Shown: positions 1-10,091 of the stretch, in pieces
Position numbering within the stretch: position 1 is the stretch's first letter
Layout: every line of letters begins with the position of its first letter
From: Stachybotrys elegans
Taxonomy: Eukaryota > Ascomycota > Sordariomycetes > Hypocreales > Stachybotryaceae
Direction of reading: 5' to 3'
Assembly: GCA_020746835.1 (NCBI GenBank)
Contig: JAGPNK010000006.1
Location: forward strand, 124,001-188,000
DNA length: 64,000 bases
Program-made: the position numbers and the translations under genes
The notes under the pieces: model-generated
Database searches by the model: none
Told to the model about the DNA's origin: nothing
The model's input: only the letters and a program-made list of their open reading frames with translations

Positions 1-989
1 GCTATCTTCATATATCCTCTACAGCCTGCCCTATCCACGATGCGAATACGACATCACTCGCCACAGCGGGTTCCTGACGTGCCGGAGCGGAATGACGAGG
101 CCACGGATGCTCAGACCCAAGCCGAGCGAGTGTAGGGCTCTCGCGCTGTCACGGCCACGGCTCCCACCGCGGCGCCGTTCTGTCCTATCAGCCCTGACGA
201 GGCACACCTCTCTGGAGTGAAGTGGACGGTCCGATCCGTAGCACAAGGCTGGCATGCGGACGTGCGCTTTGCCGCCTCCATACTGCTCCCCCCGGCGGTA
301 GGATTCGCCTCCGAGATGGAAGTTGTGGGAAGGGGGGCAGTATCCTTTTGTGATGACGGGCGGTCCGAACCTCCGCGCGGTGCGTGTGCGGCGGAGTGGC
401 GCATGGAAACACATGGGTTTGGGTGGAATGGAAGGAAGATGGGATTCAGATTCAACTGGGCTCCCTATGATGTACTCAGTTCTTTTTTTAAGACCTATCT
501 TTATGGCCAATGGTGGCGTTCAATATGATGCCACTTGAGGCTGCCGTGGCGATACGTAAATTTTGGAAGGACGGCATATGTTGATCTATTGAATCTTGTG
601 GAGAGAAACTCTACGACATTTGGGGAATGATGCGATTTACTTTTACTGTGACATGATGCTAAGCGCTCTACCCATGGACTTTGCTGCTCCTTTAACCTAT
701 GGAGTCTGTGTTGCATATATCTTCACAGTTCACGAACTACCATAGAATGGATATACGCAAGTTCATCGGACATAACTTCTATGTCTGTCACTTCAACGGC
801 AATATTTACCCCCGTTTCTGCCCAATGCCACCCTCCGCCTCACGCCAGTGTGCCATAATGCATAGGCCGTTCTGTGTTGATACGCTGGTCCGTATCATCA
901 CCTGCCTGCTCGGCTCTAAAAGCCCCCGTCTCTTCTGCCATGTTGGCTGCTTCATGTTAGGATATCGTTCTGTCCACGGCGGGAGTTTC
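1..989. other. Intergenic, no gene recognised
   Basis: I see no supported gene here. The open frames present are short, overlap each other on both strands and have no recognisable domain or splice structure. The right part is the 3' flank of the minus-strand membrane-protein gene that ends at 990. Confidence 0.6.
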
Positions 990-2099
990 CTAGTGTTGCT
1001 TACTCCTGGCTCCAACCGACTCCACGCGTGATTCTTTGAGATAGGCCGCATATGACATGCCGGCGCCAGGTCCAAAGACAAGTGTAACCAAGGTCAATGC
1101 CCACGGTGATTTCTTTGTCCGGTTGGCGTGGCCAATTATGGGTTCGCCGCTCATGTAGATGCCATGAATCAGTACGAGAATGATGGTCAGCATGTAGTCG
1201 AGCTGGATAAACAGATGCGCTCCCTCCACAATTGTGTCGGCTCGCCTAGGCTGCACCGCCGCAAAGTTGGGGATATAAACTCTTCTGAAACTGACATCTG
1301 GATCGGCCGATGCGATAATGCTAATCACAAGACCAACACGGAGCGCTGCGCTTATGACGCCCGAAAGAATATACGTTACAGTGACTGGCTTGGCAATGCC
1401 CTTGTAAGACATCCTTGCAGCCGCGTCGCTTGCAAGACGCTGGAATCCAGGGATAAACAGCGGCGTAAGAAACCAGGTAGCAACAATAATCTGTGCATGC
1501 GTAGTTTCCAGGCTCGTCCAAGCAGGAAGCATCATGAGCGGGAGAAGCAGCCAGCTCCAGACTGTTGTGAAGGGCAAAGCTTGTGCATCTGCCTCAGGAA
1601 GACGCCCCGTATTGATGGACGAATCTTGCTCGACATAGCATCGTGTGAAGAATGGAAGGCCAACCGCGACACCAATGCAGTTATAGATTGTTTGCCAAAG
1701 GGCAGGCCTAATCACCTTGTCAATGGTCTGGTAATCCGTGAGAAATGCCAATACTTACACTCGTAGCCAGCTATCCTTGGCTGCTCGACGGCTTTCTACC
1801 ATGGCAAGGATGTAAAAGACGTGAATGCTTCCGATGAGCTCAAAGAAGATCATGTACGGCGCCATGTGGACGAGATTTGTCAGAGGATCGAAGAAGGCCA
1901 TGAGGATGGAGATGGCAAAGTCAATGGGGAATATCCAGGTGTATCTCGTCTGCAGCGGGCGGCCATCTGCGAATTCACCCGTTGTTGCTGCATTCCAAAC
2001 AGCGGCAAAGGTGCCGTCTAGGATCATGACCACCCAGAGGAGGAAGAACCCTAGACCACCCAGGCCGTTGAGGATTGACGACAGGTTTGACTTTTCCAT
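990..2099 (-). CDS. Polytopic membrane protein, fungal family of unknown function
   Basis: Two exons, 2099-1759 and 1707-990, are separated by a 51-nt intron (GTAAGT donor, GATTAG acceptor) and join in frame to give 352 aa. The start is the only Met before the first hydrophobic segment. The protein has about seven or eight hydrophobic helices, beginning with a helix near residues 12-32 (GLGFFLLWVVMILDG). Acidic residues lie in or next to helices, for example in PIDFAISILMAFFDPL. I recognise no assigned family with certainty. Proteins of this general kind occur beside fungal biosynthetic oxygenases, and some membrane-bound terpene cyclases of fungal meroterpenoid pathways have similar topology, but that link is only a hypothesis. 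The gene is divergent from a flavin monooxygenase 634 bp away, which suggests joint regulation and perhaps a shared small-molecule pathway. Confidence 0.8.
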
Positions 2100-2733
2100 T
2101 GTGAAGGTAGGTGAGGAAACAAAGTATGGTCTGATAGATGACTTCTAGTTTTATTTTCACCTAGCATGAGAAGGTAGGTAAGATTCAACTGGCAGTTGGG
2201 TACTAGCTAGGAATCCTTGGAGATAATATCTCCTGTAACTGTTTAAACCTAGATCCAGACAGGACACTGGTGTTTTAGAGGATCAAATCCTTCAAATCCT
2301 ACAAAAGGCCCGAACCCGCTCCGCAGAACTAGAGGCGGTACTTTGTCCTCCAACGTGTCCCTCCATCAAATAAGGCAAGCTGGTCAGACGCACCTCATGG
2401 AGGCCAATTTGTGGGTCCGAGGCGGCCCGACAAGCCCGCGCGGCTCCGCTTCCGAAGCCAGCGCCTCCGGGAGTAAGCTCGGGCCATCTCCGCCTCCGGC
2501 TGCCCCTGGCACCGAACAATGAGGCCATTCACAGCAGATGTCGTGGTTTGATATCGTCTGAGCCATGGCATAGCGCCATTCTCCTGATGGAGAGTAGCTG
2601 GCCGTACGTCGGTCTGTGTGACTTGACTTCCTACAAAGAGGGCCCTCGCCTGGAGCCTGGAGTGGTGAAGACTCTGCATCTATTAGGCCCATTTCTAGAG
2701 AGGACCCTTCCAAGACCCTGTCAATCAGCCAAC
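2100..2733. promoter_or_regulatory. Shared divergent promoter region
   Basis: This 634-bp region lies between the start codons of the membrane protein (minus) and the monooxygenase (plus). It must contain both promoters, so the two genes could be co-regulated. Its left half is AT-rich and its right half GC-rich. Open frames across 2384-2794 on the minus strand show no family resemblance. Confidence 0.55.
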
Positions 2734-4763
2734 ATGTCCGTGGAGACATTTGACGTCGTTGTTGTGGGTGCTGGTACGCCTCCGTAGCCCACACTCCCCT
2801 CCTATAACGACTGAGTTGACTTCCTTCTAGGCTGGAGTGGTCTCATCGCCGCCAAGACGTACCTTGACTTTGAGCCCGAGGCCAAGCTCCTCATCATCGA
2901 CAACCATGCCACCATCGGCGGCACCTGGGCCAAGGAGAGGCTCTACCCCAGTCTATTCGCCCAGAGCAAGCTGGGTCTTTTCGAATACTCCTTCTACCCC
3001 ATGCGCAACGAGGGCATCACTAAGGACGGCTACATCTCCTGCAAGACCATCCACACGTACCTAAACGACTTTGCTGAGGACTTCAACCTCATAAATCGAA
3101 CGCGGCTCCTTACTCATGTCGCCAACGTCGAGCGCACTGAGCAGGGTGGCTGGAAACTCAACCTCGTCGACAAGCCTGCCGTCGAGACGGCCAAGCTCAT
3201 CTGGGCCTCCGGGCAGAGCTCCGACCCCGTCATGCCCAAGTATCCCACGTCCAACTTCAACGCGCCCATCATCCACTCAGCCGACACCGGCAAGCACCTA
3301 GGCGCCATCGACAAGATCCAGAGCGCCACCGTCGTCGGGGCCGCCAAGTCTGCCTTTGACACTGTGTTCCTCCTCCTCAACGCCGGCAAGAAGGTGCACT
3401 GGATCATCCGGGACGATGGCTCAGGCCCCTTGGCCATGATGCCTCCCACCATCTTTGGCATCTTCAACAGCGTCGACATCATCTCGACAAGATTCTCTGG
3501 TCTGTTTGGTGCGAGCATCATGAACACCAAGGGAATAGGGTACCAGTTCTTTCACAAGACGCGCCTGGGGCGTACCATCTCAAAGGGATGGTGGAAGGCT
3601 GTGCACTACATCTCGACCTATTCCTGCGGATACTCCAAGTCTCCGGACGCTGACAGACTCAGGCCCCTGGGAAATGGCAATGGGTAAGCATTCTCTTTTA
3701 TCCCAAAAGGTTATTCAAAGCTAAGACAAAAATGCAGTATTTTCTGGGCCAACAGTGGTCTCGGAACACCCAGTGTTCCAAACTACTGGAAGGTCTTCCA
3801 TGCCGGGGACTGCACTGTGCACCGAACCCAGATTGACTCCCTGGTCGATAATCAGGTAGTGCTGAAGAACGGCGACAAGTTTGACACCGAACTCATCATC
3901 ATGGCCACCGGCTTCGTCCGCTCAGCTCAGGCCTTCCCTGACGATCTGAAGCCACTCCTAGGCCTTGCCCCAGATCCCCGCCTCGAGGAGCACTGGACCA
4001 AGCTTGACCAAGAGGCCAGGAACAAAGTCGATGAGCTGCTCCCGGTCCTCAGCAACCCGCCGCGCGACCTCCTGCAAGCCTTTGATCGCGCCCAGGTCTC
4101 CAAGGAGCAGAAGCTCTCCTACGGTCCTGCTCGTCACTACCGCCGCATGATTTCTCCTTACCTGGCCGCCCAGGGCGACAGATCTCTCTTCTTTGCTGGC
4201 CTCATGCACAACATCTACACGCCCATGACTGTCGAGGTTCAGGCTCTGTGGGGTGTCGCGTATATGCTTGGCTTGCACGACGTCCCATCGCTCGACGAGA
4301 TGGAAAAGGAGGCCGCGCTGTGGAATGCTTGGACTGGAAAGCGGTACCGCGGCATTGGAAAGAAGCACTCGTACGCCATTTTCGACTTTCAGTCGGTAAG
4401 TCATGCCTGTCCCGGCGTTTGTTTTGTATCTGGGGTATTGATGCTCTTCCACAGTACATCGACACTCTCCTCGAAGACCTTGGCGTGCGAACGCACCGCA
4501 TGAGCAATCCCCTCGCTGAAATGTTCCTCCCCATGCGACCGCGCTACTACCGTGGGATTATTGAGGAGTTTCGCCAGGTCATGGAGAAGAGACGCACTCT
4601 GCCCGTCAAAGCTTCGAAGAAGCCCGGCAACTCGAATGGACGTATCAACGGACACTGCAACGGACACGCCAATGGTTCTTCCAACGGACATGTCAATGGC
4701 TACGCCCATGGTCACGCAAGAAGTAGTATGGAGCCGCTCCTCATTAACGGCACGTCCGATTGA
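2734..4763 (+). CDS. FAD/NADPH-dependent monooxygenase (FMO/Baeyer-Villiger-like)
   Basis: Four exons (2734-2773, 2831-3683, 3738-4395, 4455-4763) give a 619-aa flavoprotein. The first exon is only 40 nt and its splice rebuilds the FAD-binding dinucleotide motif GAGWSG at residues 12-17. GGTW follows, as in fungal dimethylaniline-monooxygenase-like enzymes. A second nucleotide-binding stretch (VVGAAKSAFD) is the likely NADPH site, and IIMATGF is the conserved late-domain ATG motif. Members of this family oxygenate nitrogen, sulfur or ketone groups of small molecules; the substrate cannot be read here. The C-terminal ~30 residues are a low-complexity Asn-Gly-His tail outside the catalytic domain. 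It has no signal peptide, so it is probably cytosolic. It pairs divergently with a polytopic membrane protein, hinting at a small biosynthetic or detoxification unit. Confidence 0.88.
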
Positions 4764-5236
4764 GCAATAGGATGAATAGGGGTCCTTTTTAGTTTTGACA
4801 ATTGTGTGCAAAGTGCCCTGGAGTGTTGGTTAGCAAACCAGGTAGTAAAAGGGCTTGACTTGATTGCTCGTTGTGAAGTATGTTAGGATACAAGGAATAC
4901 ACAAGTCGAATGTCCTCAATATTGATATCTTGCTGTCTGCTGTTACTATCAGACGGTGGATAGTTAAATTCTCTAATCATCTCATTAGATAAATAGGCCC
5001 GACTGCGTCACTCGCCGAAGCCTTCTCGCAGCTGTGCCACCTGACAGCCCAAAGAGTAGCGGTACACACTGCGAAAAGAAGGAAAAAGAATCACACGCAC
5101 CCGTCACCACATCTGTTACTCTTTCCTTCCTCATCACCTTACTCGCTGCAACCTATCACAGCAACGAGGGCATTTACAAGCACTATCCCGCACCCAGTCC
5201 TCCAAATACGATCCGGCAACGCAAGCGACATATCTC
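4764..5236. other. Intergenic between monooxygenase and RBR ligase
   Basis: This 473-bp spacer holds the 3' end of the monooxygenase and the promoter of the RBR gene, which lie in tandem. The first 220 bp are AT-rich. No gene is supported. Confidence 0.55.
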
Positions 5237-6615
5237 ATGGATGCAACCAATGATTTATCAGACGGGCTCGCGCTTCAGTTGGAGCTACAGGAGACTGACC
5301 ACTTCCTGACACGGCTGCTTGACGAAAGCACCAGTATCCATGAAGACATTTTCTTCGCAACTGCGCTCTACAGAGAGGATCTTATCCGGCGACTCCAAGC
5401 CTATCCTGACCTCGCTGTCATCGACCTTCCCGAGAACAGACAAGTGACCGAAGCGCATCAGCATGTTCACCAAACCCTCGGGGATCAGCAGCAGTCGAGA
5501 TCGGGAGATGGTATAATTGCAGAGCAACAGATGATTCTACAGCTTCCACCAGGTGAAGCCCATGCCGAGCCCATTGGAGCCGAACATCACACCGATATAC
5601 CTGAGGTCGAACACATCGCTATACCCGAAGTCGAACACATCGCTATACCTGAGGCTGAACACGTCGCTATACCTGAAGTTGACCGTATCCCATCAGAAGG
5701 ACAGGCAGATGCAACCCAGAATCGACGTCGTCGTGAGCGCCGCCACGATGCTGGAAATGTACGGAGACGCCGAGGTCACGCTCGACGACATCGGCAGCCA
5801 AACCATTTAGCAGAGCATCAACAGGAGCCAATCATACCGGCAAGCCACCCAGGACTGGGGAATCAGGAAGGAGATCATGGACTCGATCCCACCCGGAACA
5901 TGCAACGACCAAGCATGGACGGCGCGTTGGCACCAGCTCCACAGACCAGCGACGCAGCGAGAGCTGACTGTTTCATATGCACGCTGTCTGTCCCATCATC
6001 GACAGCCATAAAGTACTCATGTGGGTGCAGCTCATGTCATTCCTGTACTGAGCTCCAGATCACGAACAGCCTCCGGGACAGGACGTCGTTGTTCCCAGCA
6101 AAGTGCTCCCATGGGCCCATCCCTCCCGAAGACCTGAAAAGACCAGTGCCCCAAGACCTCATTGCCCGGTATTATAGAGCATGGGAAGAGCGATATACTG
6201 ACTTCAGGGTCTACTGCCACTCGCCAACATGCTCGAAACTCCTCCTCGAGGGCTACGACAGGCACAACTTCACCGCCTGTGAGGCTTGCTACAAGGTGAC
6301 ATGCATTATCTGCAAGAAGGCCGCGCATCCAGACACAGATTGCCTTATCGATGAAGAGGATTCAAGGCTTTTGAGACTGGCGGCGAAACACAACTGGGCA
6401 GTGTGCAAGAGGTGTGACACAATAATCGAACTTATCTCAGGCTGCAACCACATGAGTAGGTCTACTATCTTTTACCATTCCACCCGAGTGCGCAGCTAAC
6501 ATACCTGCTTGTAGGCTGCATTGAATGCGGGCATGAGTTTTGCTATGATTGTGGACAAACCTGGAAAACATGCGATTGCGTCGAAGCGGACGAAGACAGA
6601 ATCATCGAAGGATAG
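5237..6615 (+). CDS. RBR-type (RING1-IBR-RING2) E3 ubiquitin ligase
   Basis: Two exons (5237-6455 and 6515-6615) around a 59-nt intron encode 439 aa. Residues 1-120 are acidic and helical. Residues 121-152 are four tandem copies of an octapeptide (PEVEHIAI type). Residues 162-187 are Arg-rich and could act as a nuclear-localisation signal. RING1 starts at C245/C248, an IBR follows at about 325-370, and RING2 begins at C390/C393. C403 in GCNHM sits where RBR ligases (HHARI, HOIP, parkin) carry the catalytic cysteine that forms the E3-ubiquitin thioester. C408, C411, C416, C419, C426 and C428 supply further zinc ligands. The intron falls inside RING2, so the 3' exon is essential. RBR enzymes transfer ubiquitin from an E2 to substrate; the target is unknown. 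Fungal RBR genes often form lineage-specific families. Confidence 0.9.
5597..5692 (+). repeat. 24-bp in-frame tandem repeat (4 copies) in the RBR gene
   Basis: Four head-to-tail 24-nt units encode IPEVEHIA-type octapeptides (IPEVEHIA, IPEVEHIA, IPEAEHVA, IPEVDRIP). Units differ by a few substitutions, mostly conservative, so the repeat has been retained as protein. Confidence 0.85.
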
Positions 6616-6849
6616 TCCAGTAGAGCTGACTATACTGGTTCACGGCAGTTCGTAGGATACAGACACTTGGGGTTTATGATTGATGATGGAAAAGATAGCT
6701 TCTGGGATGGTGAGACGAGACAGACATACCGAGTGAGGAGAATGAGGACTGAGGGGCATGAAATACATCTGATGAGAAGCATTGCTAGTTAACCATGGAC
6801 ACGAAAAGTTTGCTATCCCGTCCCAATAGTGATGGAAAACTCTCGATCA

Positions 6850-6966
6850 TTTATGTGAGATTTCCTGATTGTGTGCCCCATTGGGATACACACCAGTGAC
6901 TTTGAGGAGGCTCCCGCTGACAATAAAGACCATATCAAATCAATAGATGATACTTGGCAAAAAAGG
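6850..6966 (+). pseudogene. Gene fragment, copy 1, with RIP-like stop
   Basis: The plus strand here reads through GIHTSDFEEAPADNKD and is homologous, inverted, to the copy at 7420-7580. Just upstream, the Trp codon of the other copy (TGG, in MWDFPF) is TGA here. That G-to-A change fits the transition bias of repeat-induced point mutation. The parent gene was not recognised. Confidence 0.6.
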
Positions 6967-7167
6967 TTGATTGAGAAAAAATTGGCACTTGTGGCTGCGG
7001 GTACATATTCCAGGTGCGTGCAGTGTGGAAAAAGGAACAATAGTATATGCGAACAATAGTGGCCTTGCTACATGCAGGACCAAAGAACAGGGCCAAACAA
7101 TGAAGGGGTCATCAGACCGTATCTGACATTGCCTGTTGGCCGGAGCCAGAGAACAGTAAGGGGGCTA

Positions 7168-7215
7168 CGGCAGCAAAAGCGGCAGCAAAAGCGGCAGCAA
7201 AAGCGGCAGCAAAGG
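7168..7215 (+). repeat. 12-bp tandem repeat, 4 copies
   Basis: The unit CGGCAGCAAAAG occurs four times, the last copy with one change. It lies between the two inverted gene fragments. It could encode a KRQQ-type repeat, but no surrounding gene supports that. Confidence 0.8.
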
Positions 7216-7419
7216 CGTATGAAGTCGGGGGGGCCTGCGGTTAGCAGACTGGCCTCGATGTGTGTACATATTAGTACCGTTTGTCGGCTTATTCAGTGTT
7301 CTGACGAGGCGAAGGTGACGTACCGAGAGCGATGCACCGAGGTCGTCGTTCTTAGTATATAGCAAAGAAATACACAATAGCGGAGAAGAAACGAGAGGAT
7401 GTATTGCGCGGGTTCTAAC

Positions 7420-7580
7420 CAATTATTATCTTGATCTGATATCGTCTTTATCGTCAGAGGGGGCCTCCTTGAAGTCACTGGTGTGTATCCCATTGGGGTA
7501 CACGAACGGGAAATCCCACATATTGCGCGGGTTGTGGTTGTGCCAGCCAAGGCCGAAGCTGTGTGCTCACCATCATGAAA
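7420..7580 (-). pseudogene. Gene fragment, copy 2 (inverted partner of copy 1)
   Basis: On the minus strand an open frame of about 45 codons reads through WHNHNPRNMWDFPF and GIHTSDFKEAPSDDKD before stopping after DDIRSR. Some 110 nt align with the inverse complement of 6850-6966, and many of the differences are C/T or G/A transitions. It is probably a remnant of a duplicated gene of unknown function. It could also be one arm of an inverted-repeat element, but no target-site duplication was found. Confidence 0.6.
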
Positions 7581-7971
7581 CATACACCATGCCACACTTT
7601 ACCTTTGCGTTTACATGTTGAACAATAGGTATCGTGTGTTCATCCCGTCAGTCTTTCGCAGGTAATATCGAGCATCGCACACGGGTCACGAATTCATAAG
7701 ATACTAGCCCGTGGGCATCACACCCAGACAACACAAGACATAAATCCGACCGAAACCCAACCTGGAATCTCACTTCCCATCTCCCAGAGCCCTACACGCA
7801 TCTACCTTTTCTTGTTTGATGCGCAAGGCAGCACGCCTGCCAGTCTCTGCCACGATCGGGTCACCCAAGTTTGTCGACTACATCCGGCACTTTACGTTGC
7901 TGAAGAACTTGCTGATAAACATTTAGCCCTACTGAGGCGGATATTGTGCGCTGAAACTCAGAATTGTACAT

Positions 7972-8315
7972 TTAGTGGCACGCCCCCAGCGCCATTCCTG
8001 CGTCCTCGTACATGTAGCAACCTGAACTGCAGAAGTTGCTGGCCGACCATTGCCCCGTGAGCCCCATGTTGAAGATGGTGTTCCACTCTCGCCCACCGCA
8101 AGTATCTGTCCTCCCGCAAGCAAGCTTAGCGATGTCGCTCTGGACTTTTCCTAAATGACCATTAGCCGGTCTTTTTTTCACATGCATTGTTATAGAGACG
8201 AACCGCCATAGTTGACGAGCCAATGCCCGCAGACATGAGGGTATCGGGGCCCAACTGGTCCGGCAGAGACACCGAGGCACGCAGTGGCGATGGCGGCAAT
8301 AGTCGTGAACTTCAT
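7972..8315 (-). CDS. Small secreted cysteine-rich protein (effector-like)
   Basis: Two exons (8315-8204 and 8150-7972) around a 53-nt intron (GTTCGT...TTTAG) give 96 aa. Residues 1-18 (MKFTTIAAIATACLGVSA) are a clear signal peptide. The ~78-residue mature protein contains six cysteines, enough for three disulfides, in the contexts VCGH, LACG, DTCG, FCSS, GCYM and GACH. There is no transmembrane helix or GPI signal. Size, secretion and even cysteine number fit the small secreted proteins fungi use as effectors or antimicrobials, but I recognise no family. A TATA box sits about 130 bp upstream of the start. The splice is supported because only the joined frame brings all six cysteines together. 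Confidence 0.78.
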
Positions 8316-9212
8316 GGCGCTGGATAGTTGGGGAACAATTTGAAGAATGGAATGTAGATTTAGAAAGCGGAGGGCTATTGAAAAGCTTAAAGTCAACTGT
8401 GATGAACACTGATGAAGATAGATGTTGGGAAAGCATCTCAATGCCCTTTTATATCCTCTACTTACACAAAAGCTGAACCCAAATCGGACGTGGTCACCAA
8501 AAGGCTGTGCCCGGCCCGCTTGGAGTGCCCGGCGCACGATGACAACCGACCATGGTCCCAAATCATAGCCGAACCACAGATGATGCCCTTCTAGAATAAG
8601 TGCTTACTCGTATTGTCACTTCGCCGACCTGGATAAATAAGGCGGTGGAGTTGGGGTCCAGCTGGACCACGGTCTGAGGGAAAATTCGTTAGGTAATGCC
8701 CCACGAGAGAGGCTGAGTAGGGCTGTTCACCGCAGGTTTCTTGACCAAATTGGTTGTAAGACACGAAAGGTACCGCAGTGCATATCGCCCATGGCAATCA
8801 ATTGTTGGCAGTCCGCGCGATTTACGTACGACAGACTAATATGACAATGCGATAAAAGCAGTCATGGATTTCTAGTGATACGAAAGCGCCGACCAGGCTT
8901 AGGACCAGCAGCGTCCACAAAGCTCACAGTTAGTCAGGCTTTGACTACGTAATGACGCAAATAGGCGATAGTGCAAGTATTAATGTTTCACGAATCGAGT
9001 CTATTGACATGAAGCAATAATTGTAGACTCTATTTCGCAGGTTTCCCTGGCTTAGCTTAGGGTAGCTTGGACAGTGTGGCGACTGGCAGAGGGAACTCCA
9101 AGTCAACATTTAAATTGCATAATCTTCTCTACTGATACGTTCTCCATTACTCTAAATTCTCTCGAATGCAATGACTGATTTCAATATTCCAAAGCTTGAA
9201 GTCACAAGCTCC
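8316..9212. other. Intergenic, 5' flank of the secreted-protein gene
   Basis: This holds the promoter of the minus-strand secreted protein (its TATA box is at 8447-8453) and the 3' flank of the GH128 gene. No further gene is supported. Confidence 0.55.
8447..8453 (-). promoter_or_regulatory. TATA box of the six-Cys secreted protein
   Basis: TATAAAA on the minus strand, 132 bp upstream of the ATG at 8315. This spacing is typical of strongly induced fungal genes. Confidence 0.5.
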
Positions 9213-10091
9213 TCAGCTGCCGGGCCAGCGCATAGGCTGGTCGTTGACATACATCCACCCGAGCTGCGTAAAGTTGCCATTGCCGTCCATCAACTGAGCA
9301 GCAGGGCTAACAAATCCGTCGGCAACGACACGCTGAAAGTCGAAAAATCCGTACTCAAAGATCCAGTCTTGCTCGTCCATCCAGTTGCAGAGCTGGATGG
9401 TGAAGCCAAGAACGTCGTTGTAGTTGCGATGGATGCTTGCAATCTCGGTGACCATCTGCAAAGACAAAAAGGTAAATATCCCTCTACAAAAAAGCCCTTA
9501 ATTATTTACGTACCACTTTGAGTGCAGGCCATTTCTGGTGCATGTTCTCGAGGTATCGGATGGCCTCATTGCCGTCGGTAGAGTAGTAGTGGAGGCAGAG
9601 ATAGTCGGGCGGGTCGCTTGCAACAAGCGACATGAACCTCTCAAGCCACCTAGTGCCGTTTTCATCCTGTTGAATCAATGAGATTCCTACACTTAACTGG
9701 CGAGAAAGGATTTGAGCCATACCGAAGCTACAGCAGGGGAACCAAGCTGCTTTCCCTTATTCCACCGAAGAGGGAGCATCTGGCCGTACCAGATATCCCT
9801 AGCCTGCTCGGGACTGATACCGGCACGCTCGGGCTCATTGAAGAAGAGGACAATGGGGAACGGGGTGTTCTGGATGGTGTTCCAGTCGTTTCCCCAGGTG
9901 TTCTCAAGAACGCGCACCATGGGGCGGAAAGGTGCCCGTCCATTCAGCTCGGGCGGGACCCATGCGTTCCAGTTAACTACAGAAGCAACTGGGCTGTTTT
10001 CGTGGAATGGAACTTGATTGATTTTCTCTTGGTTCTCGGGGGTCGTGGAGTTGGTCCAGTCCCAGAGGATTTGGCGCTTCTTGATGACCAT
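9213..10091 (-). CDS. GH128-like glycoside hydrolase (Asl1-type, beta-1,3-glucanase fold)
   Basis: Three exons (10091-9723, 9666-9514, 9455-9213), all phase 0, encode 254 aa, about the size of one GH128 catalytic domain. KRQILWDWTN near the N-terminus and WNAWVPPEL are family signatures. NEPE at residues 85-88 carries the likely acid/base Glu86. VTE at 176-178 places Glu178 in the position of the nucleophile. A C-terminal GWMYVND motif precedes the end. GH128 enzymes cleave beta-1,3-glucan, and related Asl1 proteins are wall-associated. Unusually, the protein starts directly at the catalytic domain with no signal peptide, so it may be intracellular or use another start exon that I could not find. 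A TATA box lies about 150 bp upstream. Confidence 0.85.

Larger units (their letters stand above)
6616..7971. other. Gene-poor region with decayed gene fragments
   Basis: No intact gene is visible in these 1.36 kb. The region contains the 3' flank of the RBR gene, a pair of inverted homologous gene fragments (6850-6966 and 7420-7580), and a 12-bp tandem repeat between them at 7168-7215. Confidence 0.6.

Noticed and set aside
1128..1766. 212-codon plus-strand frame
   Set aside because: It is antisense to the spliced membrane-protein gene, which shows real transmembrane helices and consistent splice sites.
7072..7362. Frame with KRQQ repeats on the plus strand
   Set aside because: It is produced by the 12-bp tandem repeat and has no gene-like context, so I list only the repeat.
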